Part shown: in pieces, positions 47,965 to 61,022 of the stretch
Numbering within the stretch: the first letter of the stretch is position 1
How the letters are laid out: each line of letters starts with the position of its first letter
Assembly: GCA_023634235.1 (NCBI GenBank)
Contig: JAMKCF010000006.1
Coordinates: 12,442,647 to 12,506,646, forward strand
Origin: Pisaster brevispinus
Taxonomy: Eukaryota; Echinodermata; Asteroidea; Forcipulatida; Asteriidae
Length of the DNA stretch: 64,000 bases
Reading direction: 5' to 3'
Translations under genes and position numbers: made by a program
The notes under the pieces: generated by a model
What the model saw: the letters and a program-made list of their open reading frames with translations, nothing else
Database searches by the model: none
Told to the model about the DNA's origin: nothing

Positions 47965-48031
47965 GTTGAAAGATGGAATGTTCCATTCAAGGAGGCTTTT
48001 CCTCGTTGAATGGAACATTCCATCTTTCAAC
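47965..48031. repeat. Perfect 26-bp hairpin
   Basis: GTTGAAAGATGGAATGTTCC and six further bases (47965-47990) are exactly inverted at 48006-48031. The 15-bp loop can itself pair over four bases. The fold would be a 67-nt hairpin without mismatches in the outer stem. Confidence 0.95.
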
Positions 48032-48500
48032 GATTGACAAAAATTATCTGCGTTGCACGAATGCAAAATATTCATTATTTGTTTTATACAACATGCAGAT
48101 AGATCTGTTATTTGATTGAAGGGTAAGAAAATTGTACAAGTCTTCTGGTATCCACGACAAGATGTTTTGGGGTTTTTTTGTTTGTTGGTTTTTTGCATAG
48201 CATGTGGTCTAGCATGCATCAAACATGTCAAAAAGGATGGGACGAAAATGCACGATGAACAGTAACAAAATGCATGGTTTATGACGATGGCCATGTAACA
48301 CTCCTACAATCAAATGATGTAGAGGTTTTGTATGATTTGGTTTTAATATTTTGTTCGTTCATCACTGAAAAACAGATATTAACTTGGCCAGCTTATCCAC
48401 AGTAAATGTATTTGTGTTTTACCATAACACTGATGTGTGTGAAGCACTGTATACTCAGCACTTTCTGGAGTCCTTTGATAAAAAATCCACAGGTTACTTA

Positions 48501-48571
48501 GGTGGGATTCGAACCCACAACCTTTGCCATTCAAGAACGGATGTCTTAACACTAGACCACCAAGATTGCCC
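48501..48571 (-). mobile_element. tRNA-derived SINE head
   Basis: On the - strand it starts GGGCAATCTTGGTGGTCTAG with box A (TGGTCTAGTGTTAAGA) and box B (GGTTCGAATCC). The T-stem GTGGG/CCCAC is perfect, but the 3' side does not pair with the acceptor start. It is therefore a tRNA-derived repeat rather than a working tRNA. Confidence 0.55.
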
Positions 48572-48925
48572 GGTAGCTACAGGCATACATGTATATGCCA
48601 GAGGATTTTTTTTACAGGTTTTGGGGAAATATGGTGTGTACTATACAGTGCTTTACAGATATCTGTACTGGGTAAAATACAAATAGTATCCCTGTTGTAA
48701 ATTTAACATCTTATAAAGTAGTACGTGTTTGTTTCCTGTGTAGACATTTAGTGTGTTGTTGTGAGTTTTTTTCCCAAAATGCTTATAGTAGTTGATTTCA
48801 AAATGGAACTGTGTGTAAATAATCATTCAATTCAAAACAATGTTTTTCATAACGATTTGTTCCTGAGTTCCTGAAAAACTGTCTTATTGAGGATTTCTTT
48901 TGCTCCCAAAGGTCACAGCATCATC

Positions 48926-49063
48926 ATGGCTAGACGGCGAAGAAGGCTCGCAAAAGCAAAACAGCAGAGGGGAACCACTCACATGAAAACAAGCGGGCAA
49001 GAAATCAACATGGGCTCAAAGGTTACGATGGTCCCAACGAAAACGGCGGATGAGCATCCAATG
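48926..49063 (+). CDS. Possible first coding exon of an unrecognised gene
   Basis: The frame starts MARRRRRLAKAKQQRGTTHM and continues KTSGQEINMGSKVTMVP to HPM, 46 codons. It is followed directly by a strong GTGAGT donor (49064). A pyrimidine-rich acceptor (TTTCTTTTGCTCCCAAAG) precedes the ATG by 14 bp. GC content is higher than in the surroundings. The product is basic at its start and matches nothing I recognise. The next exon was not found within the window. If it is not spliced, the frame ends ten codons later. It could pair with the promoter at 27.5 kb. Confidence 0.45.
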
Positions 49064-52000
49064 GTGAGTAAACGTGGAGGGCTATCTACCTGAGCGGGAG
49101 ATTAACCGGGGTATCAAAGTGGCCATTCAAAAATAAATGTTGTTGTTATTGTTGATTTACATACATGTAGGAGTTCATTTGGGGGGAAAACAAAAGCAGT
49201 GTATCAGTAACGTCCGGCTTTTTTGTTGTCCTTAAAAAATTGAAATCTCTCGCGGGTTGTTGTCACCTTGTGCCTTGTGCCTGTAAACATTACAGTTGAC
49301 CCAATTCGCCCGACATCATCATCACAATAATCTTGGTTGCACCATTTTGGGAGTCAATGTCCCTGTGTAGTGTGATTTGTCGGCGACCCGGCATGTACAG
49401 GCATTTGTGTTTACTCCCACTATTGACAGTGTTGCTCAGTCACTTGTGCCGTGCGTGTAAGCGGTCAACAAAGGCATAGCCATAGCAGTGATCTCTTTTA
49501 TTACAGGAAGACTAGAAAAAGCAAAGTTATCTTCTTATTTGACCACCATTGATACGTGTAAAATAATGCTGTAATGAGTCAAATGAAAAGCTGATAATCT
49601 CTTACAGGAACTTCATTGCAGATCCAGAATCCTAAATCTTCATAGCAAAATTTTATTTTTAAATAACAGTAAATGGTCATTTATGATGCGATCAAGCAAA
49701 ATAAGTTTTTTGTCTACCCAGGTCATTTAATTTTTTGTATACATTTGAAAAGATTATAATCTATGCTCTAATGCTGTTAAAACCTGATGTTGATACCACA
49801 TTGGTTCAAAAGTTGTGAAAGTAGAAACACCAACAGATGCGAGAGAATAAAACTGAGAAAAAGTCTATTGAAAATACATTGGCACATTTTCTTTCAATGC
49901 TAATTTTAACCCCTTTTTGATGTTATTTATCAGGAAGGAAGTTGATGAAATAGGATATATCGAAATAGGATATATTTTGGCATTTAAATTTACACAAATT
50001 GTGTTTGTGTAAATTTCATCTCTGTTGGCCTGTTTTGGCTTGTTTCTCCATACCGATATTTCCAACAAACGACTCATTTAGCTCGATCGCATCACATTTG
50101 CAAAACCATCTCAAATTTTACATACATGTAGCCAGTGACTTTGAACACCACATTATCTGCTGCTAGGTGTATCTTTAGTGTTTCTGCGGATCATTAAAAG
50201 CAATCAAAAGTATATAAATTCAGTCATTTGGGGTCTTAGAAAAATTGGATTAAGAGTGAAATGAATTTTACTATCAGCTTGTAAATAACCAAATTCTGCT
50301 GCATGTAAAAAAAATAACAAAGTGTGAGTGGGTATAGCTGTTTCTCTCCTGCTTTATCCACTTACATTTGGTCTTAAAATTTGTTAAGGGTAGCATTAAA
50401 AGGGTCTTAAAAAGTCTTAAATTTGACTATTTATAGTGTGCAGATACCCTGATCTTCAAAATTAGTCTTACAGCTAAGAAAGTTATCCTGCTTTCTCAAT
50501 CTTTCTTATTTGACCGATGATTTCAATCTGGATAATTTGGCGTTATTTGGATTGAATCGGAAACTGGAGTGACCAGCTCTTCTGTACTTTTACCCGTGTA
50601 ACTAATTCATTAAGCATGAGATGACACAACAAATTGTGTGCATTGGCGTAGAATATTTATGTATGCCATACTTCCATTATTTAAACATGGAGCATAATTT
50701 CATGAACATGTAACATTGTCACCGTTTTCACGAAGGGACAGGCATGTCAAAATGAGTCAAGAGAGCTATTGAGATATGCCCATATGAAAAGGTGTTGAAT
50801 TTGAAAAGGTGTTGAATTTGAAACTGAAAATTCGGCTGTTTAAAAACTCTCTTCTGCCGTTTAAATGCCTTATCAATAGAAGAAGGAAAAAAACAAAACT
50901 TTGATTAATTTAAAACACAAGAGTCAGTCAAACATGCCCGTCTCTTCAGGAAAATGCGAAATCATGATGACCTACTTTTGCCCTGGCACATCTGTAGTGT
51001 ATGTTTTTACATTATGAAGGGCGGGCATGTCACATGATCACCGTATATGCTGACAAGCCTGTATGTTCGTGAAAACGCAAATACGACTTTACATACTGTA
51101 CATGCCCGTCCATTTTTTTTTACAACATGTTTTGCAATGTGCGTATGTACAATGTATTTTGATGCCAATCTCTTTGTGAAAGACGCACATCGCAATTACT
51201 CATAGATGAATGTCCAATTACCGACTAATGTAAATTAAGAAATTAAGCATAATTTTGATTAAGCAGTAATTCAGTATGGCTTACGATCGCTTTTAAAGGC
51301 AAGAAGTGAAAAACAAACTCCAAAAAATGTAGAAAACATGATTTTTGACATGCTGGTCCCCTCTTGAAATCGGTGACGATATGTCCCCGTCATTAGTGTG
51401 ATTTTTATATACGGTGGTCACCATTTTTTATTTTCAGATGTAGTAAATCGGTTGATGCTTGTTACTGTTCCCACACTGGCCAACCTTTCCCTCCGAGGCT
51501 TATTTACATTTCATATCCCCGGGACAACAGCTCATTTAAAATTCCGTCTCTCCAGATATTAATTATTACAGCGACCCCCCTGTGCACACCAGTAAGCCTT
51601 ATTGCGTACAAACGATCAAAGTAGAGTTTGAATGCGAAGAAAAAAACCAAAACAACAATAATAAAAACAGTCTCTTTGTTTAAAGCCTATATGCCTGTAA
51701 TCATCAAGTTTCTGTTTGGCAGGTCTGCTCTTGAATTGTGTGCTTTCCATCACTTATGATTTTCAGGACTTCAGTTTTTTGTGGTTTTTTTTTCCTTCTT
51801 CTTCTATATTTCCTTTTCTTATTATATCTATGATGTCAGTACACATGAGCATGACACATTCGAATGTGTAATATGGGAGAGGGGACTTGCATGTATAGAG
51901 TTCAAGGATTCTATTAATATTAGTAGCTGCGTAGGCGTTAAGATCGTCATTGTCTGCTGACTGAGCTAAAATCGTTGCCTATTGTCACTGCATCGCTAAA

Positions 52001-52195
52001 AGCAGTTAAAACACCTCAAGTGCAATGTCCGGTGATTAATGGTTAATGCATCTGCTCTTTACAACAAATGTACAAGAACAGATTCTTGGAGTTTCAACTT
52101 TGAGATTGTGCAGCCTTTTTAATTTTGCAAAGGACATTTCCATTGGGAACATCTTAAAGTCTCTGTGAAACTTTTGAAGGGGCGCCAAGAGTTAA

Positions 52196-52392
52196 GACAA
52201 TTTCATAGAGTTGCTTAAACACAAAAATTTGCTAAGCACAGTAAAAAGTATGCTTACTAGAATAAGGTTACCAGCCAAAAGAGCATTCCACATGTACCAT
52301 TTGTGACTGGTATCCTGCTTAAGTTTGCTTAGCAGGACATTTCTCAGCAATATTTGTCGCTTTTAAGCAGCTCTTTGAAATTGGGCCCAGGG
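52196..52392. mobile_element. MITE with CAATTTCATAGAG ends
   Basis: The left end CAATTTCATAGAGTTGCTTAA and right end TTAAGCAGCTCTTTGAAATTG are inverted. Internal GCTAAGCA and TGCTTAGC words mirror each other. The ends resemble the 146-bp element at 40049 (ATTTCA-AAGAGCT). Confidence 0.65.
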
Positions 52393-53734
52393 CATGTTAT
52401 GCCAGACCTGCAAGATGTATACTTGGATATGTACAGTTATGTGTGGAAGCTCTAACCCTGACACCACCTCCAAAATAAATCGCCATCGGTCCGACTGATC
52501 TGGATCTAGATTTGTGACTGAATAAATTAAACAAGCTTGGCTTTATTGATTATATTAGGCCAGAAGTATGGGCTTTTAATTTAGATAGATGAACTAACAT
52601 TGTGAGTGGGAGGAGCCCCAATTTTTTAAAGGTACCACTTCAATAAAATGGTAATGGTGAAATGTTCACGTCAAAATACCACGTGGTCTGTACTGTATTG
52701 TAGTTGCTCTCTGCAACTATTGTCCTAGCAAATGAATTCGTTGAGCATTTCTTGCTGCTTATACAGCAATTCAGGCCTCGAAATAACCCACGGCACTCAT
52801 ACTTAAATGTAACTGGAGAACTATACACCATGTAATCTTTATTAACAAAAAGAGTGACCTTGTACATTCCAGGTCTTTTCTGGCAGGCAAGATACTGCAC
52901 TGGTCATATGGGAAATTTTACATTTTGTATCATAATTTCCACATAAAGAGCTATAAAAGTCACAGCTGAACAAGTTTTGATGTCTCCCCTTTTGCATATC
53001 AAAGGTCTTTAAAAATCAGACAGTGTAATCTGAATAAAATATTAAGACTTAATGATTTCATTCATGGAGTTGTGTACAAATTTTTCCTGCATGGGCCAAA
53101 CTCTAGTTATCATGTTACATGTAAATGTGCATCGGTAACATAAACTGAATGGTATAATATTTGTACATAAAGTGGATCTAAATGATATTTACATCAGTGT
53201 AACTGGTCTTGTGATGATTTCACTGATTTGTATTGACATGAAAATATATGCAACAATTCAGAACTTGTGTTTGTTTGGAAAGATAAACTGGAGTACATGC
53301 CTCCAGTCAAGCAAACCGATTGATCGGATATGATTTCATTAAAGGTCATGCCAAGTAAAAAAAAAAGGGGGATTTTTCTAGCTTTGCACTGTGATGGAAA
53401 GGCGCTCAGAATATGTGGTCGTTACAAAATATACATTGTCTTTAACATTAGTTTGTTTCTTAAATGAAAAACTTTGCCTGTACAATATTGAAATTTATGT
53501 ACATGGAAAAAAAAAACCCCAAAAACCCCAACTTTTTGCAGAATCTTTGGGTATGTTAGAATTATCAGTTTCTGTCACAAGAAATATCTTTGAAGGATGA
53601 AATAAGTGACTTTTGGTTAAATTTCACACAGATAGTCAGCTTTGGAGCTGGAAGTAGCCAAAATTGTGCGCGTACAGCAGATGCGCGTGTGTGCCGTTAT
53701 TGGCTTACCAACAGGAGAGAGTTTAAAAGACAGT

Positions 53735-54105
53735 TGCTCATTGGCCGAGCCAGTGTTAGTTTTGATTAATGTCTGGTACACTTGCTTAGTCACAAGGTAC
53801 CGCTTTAATTTGAATTCTTCAGACTATAGAGACAGTTGCTATAATTATGTCAAATGGTTTGGGGCAAGCTTATATATAGCAACCTCCAGATGAGCAAACC
53901 CTGGTACCATTGTGCCATACACATTCAGTCAAAATTGTGTATGGGTGTTCGCTGTCTCAACTACGCAAAAGCTTGCCACGAATCACGTGACATAGCAACT
54001 GTCTCTAGTCTGAGGATTTCAAATTTAAGCAGTAAGTTGTGACTAAGCAAGTCAGTGTACCAGACATTATTCAAATCTAACTCACAATGGCTTATTGCAT
54101 AATGT
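53735..54105. mobile_element. Foldback element with long imperfect arms
   Basis: The left arm (about 53740-53875), with ATGTCTGGTACACTTGC, AGACAGTTGCTAT and GGCAAGCTT, is inverted at about 53975-54100. The arms exceed 100 bp with small gaps. There is no transposase. Confidence 0.65.
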
Positions 54106-55214
54106 ACATGTTTAGCTGAAAGTGCGTCTAAGAGCTTTTGGAACATGAATCTCCCTTTAAAGTGAAGTCCGGACATCATTTTCATCTGCAGATTGTTCAA
54201 GTTTAGTAATTGTCTGCACGCTGTACTCCCACACGCTGTGCTTCCCCCATTATCAAGAATTACTGTGCCTGCAAATACTTTCTACCTGAATTTATGTCCT
54301 GCCGTTTGTTACATGTGTCAATTAATAATGCTGAAAAGAGAGTTGCTGTGTATCCCATGCACAAGCTGAGCTGACTGATGAACATGCACATTTGGGGTCT
54401 GTACGTTAAGAAAAGGCTGAACTGACATCCTCGCCACCAATCCAGAAAAAAATGCTGATAATAATACTTAAAATAAAAACAAGAGGTGTTTGTGCACACT
54501 GCACATATTGCAAGAACACCTAAATAAATGATTAAAGGTATTAATACAGGATTGGTAAGGATTTTTAAAATGTAATTGTTTAATTGTAGTCCGCAAGATT
54601 ACTGATTATGAAGTTCATACTAGAAGCATTTTTTCTGTGAAATAATTCCCTCCGAAACGAAGTCATGTTCAAGAAAACTGTATCTGAAAACCTAAACAAA
54701 AAGCAACAGCTGATTGCGGTTGTTACAGCTTATATTAAGGACAATGTGTTTACATGCTGAAAATTATGCATGGTTTGTTACTATTTTCTCCTGACTCACA
54801 CAACGGATTAAGCAAACATCTTCACAGGGTTGATATTTCATGTAACGGTTCATTACACAAAACATGAACACTGTCTACGACTATTTTGTCAGCCCCACCA
54901 ATCCTGTATAATACCTTGAAATACATACAAGAACACATAGAAATAAGTAGATTAATGAATAAATAACACCATAATGTAATAATTGGTTTTAAAATACACA
55001 TAATTAAATCAAAAATAAGGAAAACTGTCTGGGAAATTGTAATTATTTTTCATAAGATCCCAGTGTGATTTTAATTGGCAAAATGGTAAACGGTTTAATG
55101 AATTATCCAATGTGGATTGAACAAGCTGCTTCTTGAATCTCATCGACTTGTGTTGGGGTGATTGATTTCTCATTGTCTACACAATACAATGCGTACATGT
55201 ATATCCCTTCACAC

Positions 55215-56288
55215 TACCGTAATTTTCGGATTATAAACCGCCCGGCGTATAAACCGCAATGCTCCAAAATATGGAAAAAAATATTTAGTGTCAGCGTATA
55301 AACCGCGCGGCGTATAAACCGCGGCCAAAATGTTACAAAAAACTAACCTCAAAACACGGAAGTGAAGTTCGCAAAACTGCGTTTTGGGTGATTTTTTATC
55401 TCATACTATCAGTCCTGAATTATACTTTTTCCATCAACACACGTTTTCAAGAATTCGTGATTTGATGATCGGTTGTGTTGACCATGTTTTGAACTTCGTT
55501 GGCAACAAAATCTTCGTGAATCAACGATCGGTCGACAACGCACACCGAGAAATAGTTGAACTTTGCCCTGCATCGCATCGCCCTCTGTTGACAAAATCTG
55601 TTCACGTTTGATTAGACTTAGACTGGGCCCTGAGCCTCGAAGTGTGGCGTCAGATGTTCAGGCTATGTGTTGTACAATGTGCAGCAGGCGCTATCTACTC
55701 GAGCCGTCAGAAGTCTAGCCAAGATCTTATGAATGGAACTATCAACGGCCAATCATAAACGGCCAATCACAGCATGTGTATGTGTACACACACAGAGGGG
55801 CCGTGCGTGTTTGCGTGTTTGAAGAAACAGCTGATCGGTGGCTGACACGAGTGTAGCCTGAATGTCAGACGTCGGCATATGGAGATCGCTGGGATAAATA
55901 GACAGGGGACCAGTCTAGTCTAACTCGAGTTTCGCTGATTGTTCATTTTCTTCCTCCATGATCTGAGGGGGACTGAACTCTAACAATAGGGCGGTTGATA
56001 AACGTTTTATAAAGGCATAACGGGATACAAATGAGGTGGGATTTTCAACAGGCATTTTCAACAGGATTTTGTCATCACACAGGCATGTTTTGCAGGATTT
56101 TATTTCGTTTAAGAACATTGTTTTTATTTAGAATATTTTACAAACGATCTTTCTTTAAAAAAATGCTGTTTTTTCTCTTCAATATTTATACGTCGGCGTA
56201 TAAGCCGCCCGGCGCATAAACCGCAGGAGTACAAACAAATGTCAAAATCAACGTATAAACCGCGGTTTATAATCCGAAAATTACGGTA
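55215..56288. mobile_element. 1.07-kb DNA transposon with perfect 27-bp inverted ends
   Basis: The ends read TACCGTAATTTTCGGATTAT then AAACCGC, exactly inverted at 56262-56288. A subterminal word GGCGTATAAACCGC recurs about three times inside each end (55245-55322 and 56190-56270). The longest internal frame (55384-55611) shows no transposase motif, so it is probably non-autonomous. The TA at each end may be the target duplication. Confidence 0.85.
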
Positions 56289-58048
56289 AATACACGCTTG
56301 TGTTTAAAAAAATGTTTTAAAAATAAGTTAAAAAAAACCTCAATGGAACGTCCATTTAAATGCCACTCCAGAATTTTAATTAGCACTGTCATTATAATGT
56401 GTTTTTGATTTAATTGCACAGGCAGAACATGCTGCGTTGATCAGCAGTGTAAAGAATGATGTAATTACGTGGGATTGCTTCATTTTTCTCTGGGAATACA
56501 TGTAGTTTGCACGCTTTCATTTATCGCTGTTAGTTTATTACAAAATGGTTGTTTGTCACAAACAAAACGTGCCCAAGTAAATGGGTCCCCCAAAATTTAA
56601 CAATTTTGTAATTAATTCAGGTTAGTTTTGTGAAGCTTCTTGTGTTGCATTAATGTTATCTTTTATTTGACGTTGACAATTAATGTTTATGGTCCAGTAC
56701 AAGAAACCACTTAAAAAAGCAATTTGTTAAAACAAATTTAGTTTCATAAAATTGGTGTCGGCCATTTTGAAGCGCATGGAAAATTGAGTCTATTGTGATT
56801 TATCTTGCCCAAAGTATTCGTTTGACAAAGATAAACATCTTTCTTATTCTTTTTTTAGATGGACAGTTATATCTGTTTTGTTTATTGTGTTTTCCAATCT
56901 ATAGACTTTTTGAAGGCCGTTTAATTATTTTACAAAATATGAAAGGGCAAATAAGAACCTAATGGGTACTAACCTGACAATGTGATAATTTAGTCTGCAT
57001 TCAGAAATCTTGTTTCTCCGGAAATCTCCAGAAATCTTGTTTCAATTCAAACACTTTTTTAAGATGCCAAGTCCGAATTTTTGACCGATTTGACCTCAAA
57101 CTTTAGATGTTAATTTTAACAACTAATTTTATTTATTCAAGAAAGTTAAAACATTTAATTTAAGGTTCTGCACGAGAGAGAGAAATCTGCCAATGATAAT
57201 TGGTAGTTAATTAAAAACTAAAAATGATTAGTTGTCAGGATCTGGACATTAAATAACAACCAACAGCCATAATAATGTTGCATGTTACGTGCATTTTGTG
57301 CACTCTCTGCGGCATATATGCAAACATTTTGGTGTACATGTAGTTTTCATTTTGAAACGACATCATCTGTCAAAATCCAGTCAGAGAAAAAAATAGTTCT
57401 TTCAGTGAAAATTTGGCCATACAAGTTCAAAAGGAAATTTTGATTTTGTTGAAATCGGTATACTAACAGGTCTGCACTAAGCACTGGATACATGTAGTTA
57501 AACTGTTGGTTGATGGTCAACAAAACAGTCTGGCACCTGGTCTGGTATAACCCCTCTACTAAGAATCCTCATTTGTGTACACATGGAACCTGACAGTGAT
57601 GGCTGAGTCATATAAATTAAAAAGTATCCCACAGTCTTTACCGACTGGTTGTTACAATCAACCAGCAACAAAAGTGGTTTTTTTAAAACCTATGCATCAA
57701 GCTCATACAAGTAACTGACAGGAGTCTACTGTATGATGATAAGAATGATTGTAGAGATTCATGATTGCCTATCTCTGCATTCATGCGAGCATGTCAGTGA
57801 TTGATGTGTTTTATGAGCAAATATACCCCCCTCTCTATCTCATTTCAGTCCGACTACAATCAGGGATTTTTTAATTTTGTATTTTTAGTTTTCCAAAAGG
57901 TGCTTTGAATTAGAAATATTCCACAAAGTGATTTTTCAAATAGTTGATTTGAACTGGAGGGAGGTTCAAGCTTATTTTTGTCCACATTAAAAAAAAGGGG
58001 GTTGGACTACAAGGTTAAATTGTATGACTCCATCCTTACTATGTAATT

Positions 58049-58122
58049 CGGCACTCTGTAAATAACTTTTGTTTGACCTTGGGGGCGGCACTCTGTAAAT
58101 AACTTTTGTTTGACCTTTGGGG
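58049..58122. repeat. 37-bp tandem duplication
   Basis: CGGCACTCTGTAAATAACTT and the following bases occur twice, 37 bp apart. Confidence 0.9.
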
Positions 58123-58747
58123 GGGGGTGCTGTTTTGTTGGTTTCTGTTGGATGTATATTTCAAATTATTTTACTTTTACTTTAATTGATAGATTTCTGT
58201 GTGTTTTATATTTTCAATTTTATATGGTTTTAAATGAGTGGGGTAAATTATGCAATAGAAGTTGTTGTTACAACCAGTTTGGCGGACAGACTTAACTTAA
58301 AAGGCCGTTTCTGGGAGCGCACATATTTGTTGATGATTAAAAAATATATATTATTTGCCCTTCCGTGGACAGCCTCTGCTCGTATGTTGTATTGTCCAAA
58401 GAAATAAAATAAATTAATGTCACAGTACTACAGGCTGAGGGGGCAGAATTCTGCAGTAAGCACAGCCGTTGGATCTAGGCCTCTGTTAACGTGCAGTAGT
58501 AGATGTTCAGGGTTGTTCTCAGTCTTGGCCAGAGTTGTAAATGTGAAGGATGGAAGTCATTAACACAAAACAAAACTGAACCGGCCAGCATTTTGTTTGC
58601 ACCCAATCAATGATTCATTTGAAAACCTCATAACAGGAAGTGGTTACAATGCTGTGGAATACTCCCAGAAACATTTACATCACATTACATAATGTCACAA
58701 ATTTATTTTGTGGTTCTGCAGACTGTTACATTAAATTATCAGGATTT

Positions 58748-58749
58748 TC

Positions 58750-58780
<31 letters not shown>

Positions 58781-58782
58781 TT
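58748..58782. repeat. CT microsatellite
   Basis: A run of CT dinucleotides with one ATCT interruption. Confidence 0.95.
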
Positions 58783-60295
58783 TTACAACTTTTACCTTGC
58801 TGGTATGTCGAACGAAAAAGAGAAATTTCATTACCCCGCTACACTGGCAACGTAAATTACATTTCCATGACTGGGAACATTGAAACCTGTGTTAATCCAT
58901 TTGTTCATTGGGGTTGCTATTATTGTTAAAGGCAGGCTGTCGGGAAAGTGGTTTCACAGCTGCATCCAGTTTTATGAAGTACACGTTGACGTTTTACACA
59001 AATCAGGATGTTATGTTTGTTAGGTGTTTTTTTTTTTTTTTTTTTTTTAAAGACTTATAGCTACATGGAATTGCATTACATAAGGAAATGTTGGAATTTG
59101 TAAACGTGTTTGGAACTGTCGTGTTACTGGGGAATGATGCTGTAAGCATTTCCTTAACCTGATAAAGATCAGTAGAGTAATGCCTCAGATTATCCCATAC
59201 AAGGCCATAGTTATTGCTGTGAGTGCTTGTTTGAAAGTTCCATTGTATACAAATATTGACTGCTTCAAGAGTGCTGTGGTTAAAACAATGACCCCTGAGG
59301 TGATCCTTGGAAAATAGCCCCTTTGGGGATCACTGGGGGAGTCAAAGTTTTAACCATAGCAGGAGCAATAGCAGTCAATATTTGTTTTATAACAATGTCT
59401 AGACGTCTAGGTACCAAGAAGCTGCTGTTGCTATGGGTATAGAACACTGGTTGCTATGGGGTAGTACATTGGTTGCTAGGGGTATTGTTTACTGTGTGTG
59501 TAAAGCGTTTTATCTAGTCTGGTGGCGATGTTTTGTAGGCGCTACAGACGGTTGAGTCAATTTTTCTTGATGTCGTAAAGTAGCGAATTGCACATGATTT
59601 TGGAACTGATGAAAGCTTGAACAAGATACTAATCAAACAGCTTAGGCGGGTTCCACATAATTCCACAGCAGATTGTGGAAATTTGAAGAACATGTGTGAG
59701 TTAGAAAAACATAAATTCCACTTCCACCAAGTACCACAGTAGACTGGAATTTTGGATAACGCTGTTCCTTAGTTCCATGGCCTGAGTGATAAACACAAGC
59801 TACTGTACATTGTACAGTGTATATCTAGTGCCATGGCCTCTGGGAAAACAAACAAGACACTGTGAGAGCACAGCAGGCCAGTTCCAACTACTCCTGCTGC
59901 TGTATTCTGTGCAACACTTCAGTGTATGGGACTTTGTGGTACTTATGCACAACTCACTACACATGCAACAGTTTGTGGAAAGCATGTAATTGTTGCACAG
60001 ATGTATGGGGTTGGCAGTTTTGTGGAACACATTAGGAGGGTTAGTCACTCTAAAAATAGGTCTGTTTGTCCCCCTTTCCCTGGGGTTCTCTCACAAGCCT
60101 ATCATAGAAATGGCTTTTACAACGAGGGAACAATTGCTATAACCTCTCAAGACCTACATGTAAGGGTCAATATCAAGGCCAAGACATTGACATCGGAGAA
60201 AATTAACTGTTAAGAGAAACAAAAATACACTGGTAAACAAGCACTGGGAAACCACAAACCCAGGAACAATAATGCCATGGTAAAGTGAGTGGAGA

Positions 60296-60430
60296 TAAGG
60301 CCGTGTCGGAATTGGCGGCTACGGCTTCAGCTTTGGCTGGATTGCCGCATTGAAGTATAAGGCATCCCTAGCAACGCCCTGGGCAACAGCCGTAGCTGTA
60401 GCCATGGCTCCTGGTTTTGATATAGCCTCA
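60296..60430. mobile_element. GCC-GCTAC inverted-repeat MITE, copy 3
   Basis: It begins GGAATTGGCGGCTACGGC, has GCAACAGCCGTAGCTGTAGC and ends in a diverged ATAGCCTCA. Confidence 0.7.
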
Positions 60431-60620
60431 GTGTTGTGTTGTTGTTGTATTAAAACAAACTTTGTGGTGCATAAATCGGAGTGAATTTCAAGAGAGAAAT
60501 ATTTCTCTTAAATTTAGGTACAACGATTCTATTTTACAGGTACAGGAATGTGTAAACATTTTACACGTTATCTAAATAACTACTTGTTGGCTGGGAAAAA
60601 TATATATAATGATTTCTAGA

Positions 60621-61022
60621 TTAAAGGCAAAGGGTACCTTTGGTTTTTGGAACTGTTTGGTTTTTGTAATCCTATTATAAATGTAGATCTTGATACAATA
60701 AAACTAACTTGTAAAAATTTCATTTCAAAAGGTGGTCGCATTTTTTAGATATCGCAGAAAATCCAGAGTGAAAATGTCCATGCAGGAAGAGTAATCCCTG
60801 ATAGGAATGCACAATTTGAAAAACGTTTCTACCAGTAACGTTTCTCAGATTCAAACTATGGGCATACAAACTGATATCTTTTTACATAACCACATTACTT
60901 TGAAGTAAAATGTTTCTAAAAAAATGCTTTATACTATCGAAAGCTGCTGTAAGCTTCTAACCAATAAGTTGTTATTGCCATTGATTTTAAGAGTGATTAC
61001 CAAACGTATACCTTCCCTTTAA
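60621..61022. mobile_element. AAAGGCAAAGGTA MITE family, full copy
   Basis: The left end TTAAAGGCAAAGGGTACC and right end GTATACCTTCCCTTTAA are imperfect inverted repeats with TTAA outermost. The length of about 400 bp matches the copy at 43495. Confidence 0.7.

Larger units (their letters stand above)
27590..48911. other. Long stretch without a gene, possibly a first intron
   Basis: If the exon ending at 27589 joins the one at 48912, this is a 21-kb intron. No further coding exon was recognised. It is filled with short repeats: GGACCAGTCA-type and GACCGCAGG-type elements (28.6-42.4 kb), AAAGGCAAAGGTA-type MITEs, a CTCF-like inverted pair, palindromes near 32.8 kb, a SINE fragment near 44.3 kb and a perfect hairpin near 48.0 kb. 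Confidence 0.4.

Noticed and set aside
53642..53893. Open frame over the foldback arm
   Set aside because: It overlaps an inverted-repeat element and shows no motif.
55384..55611. Transposase in the 1.07-kb element
   Set aside because: Only 75 residues and no catalytic motif is visible. The element is better seen as non-autonomous.
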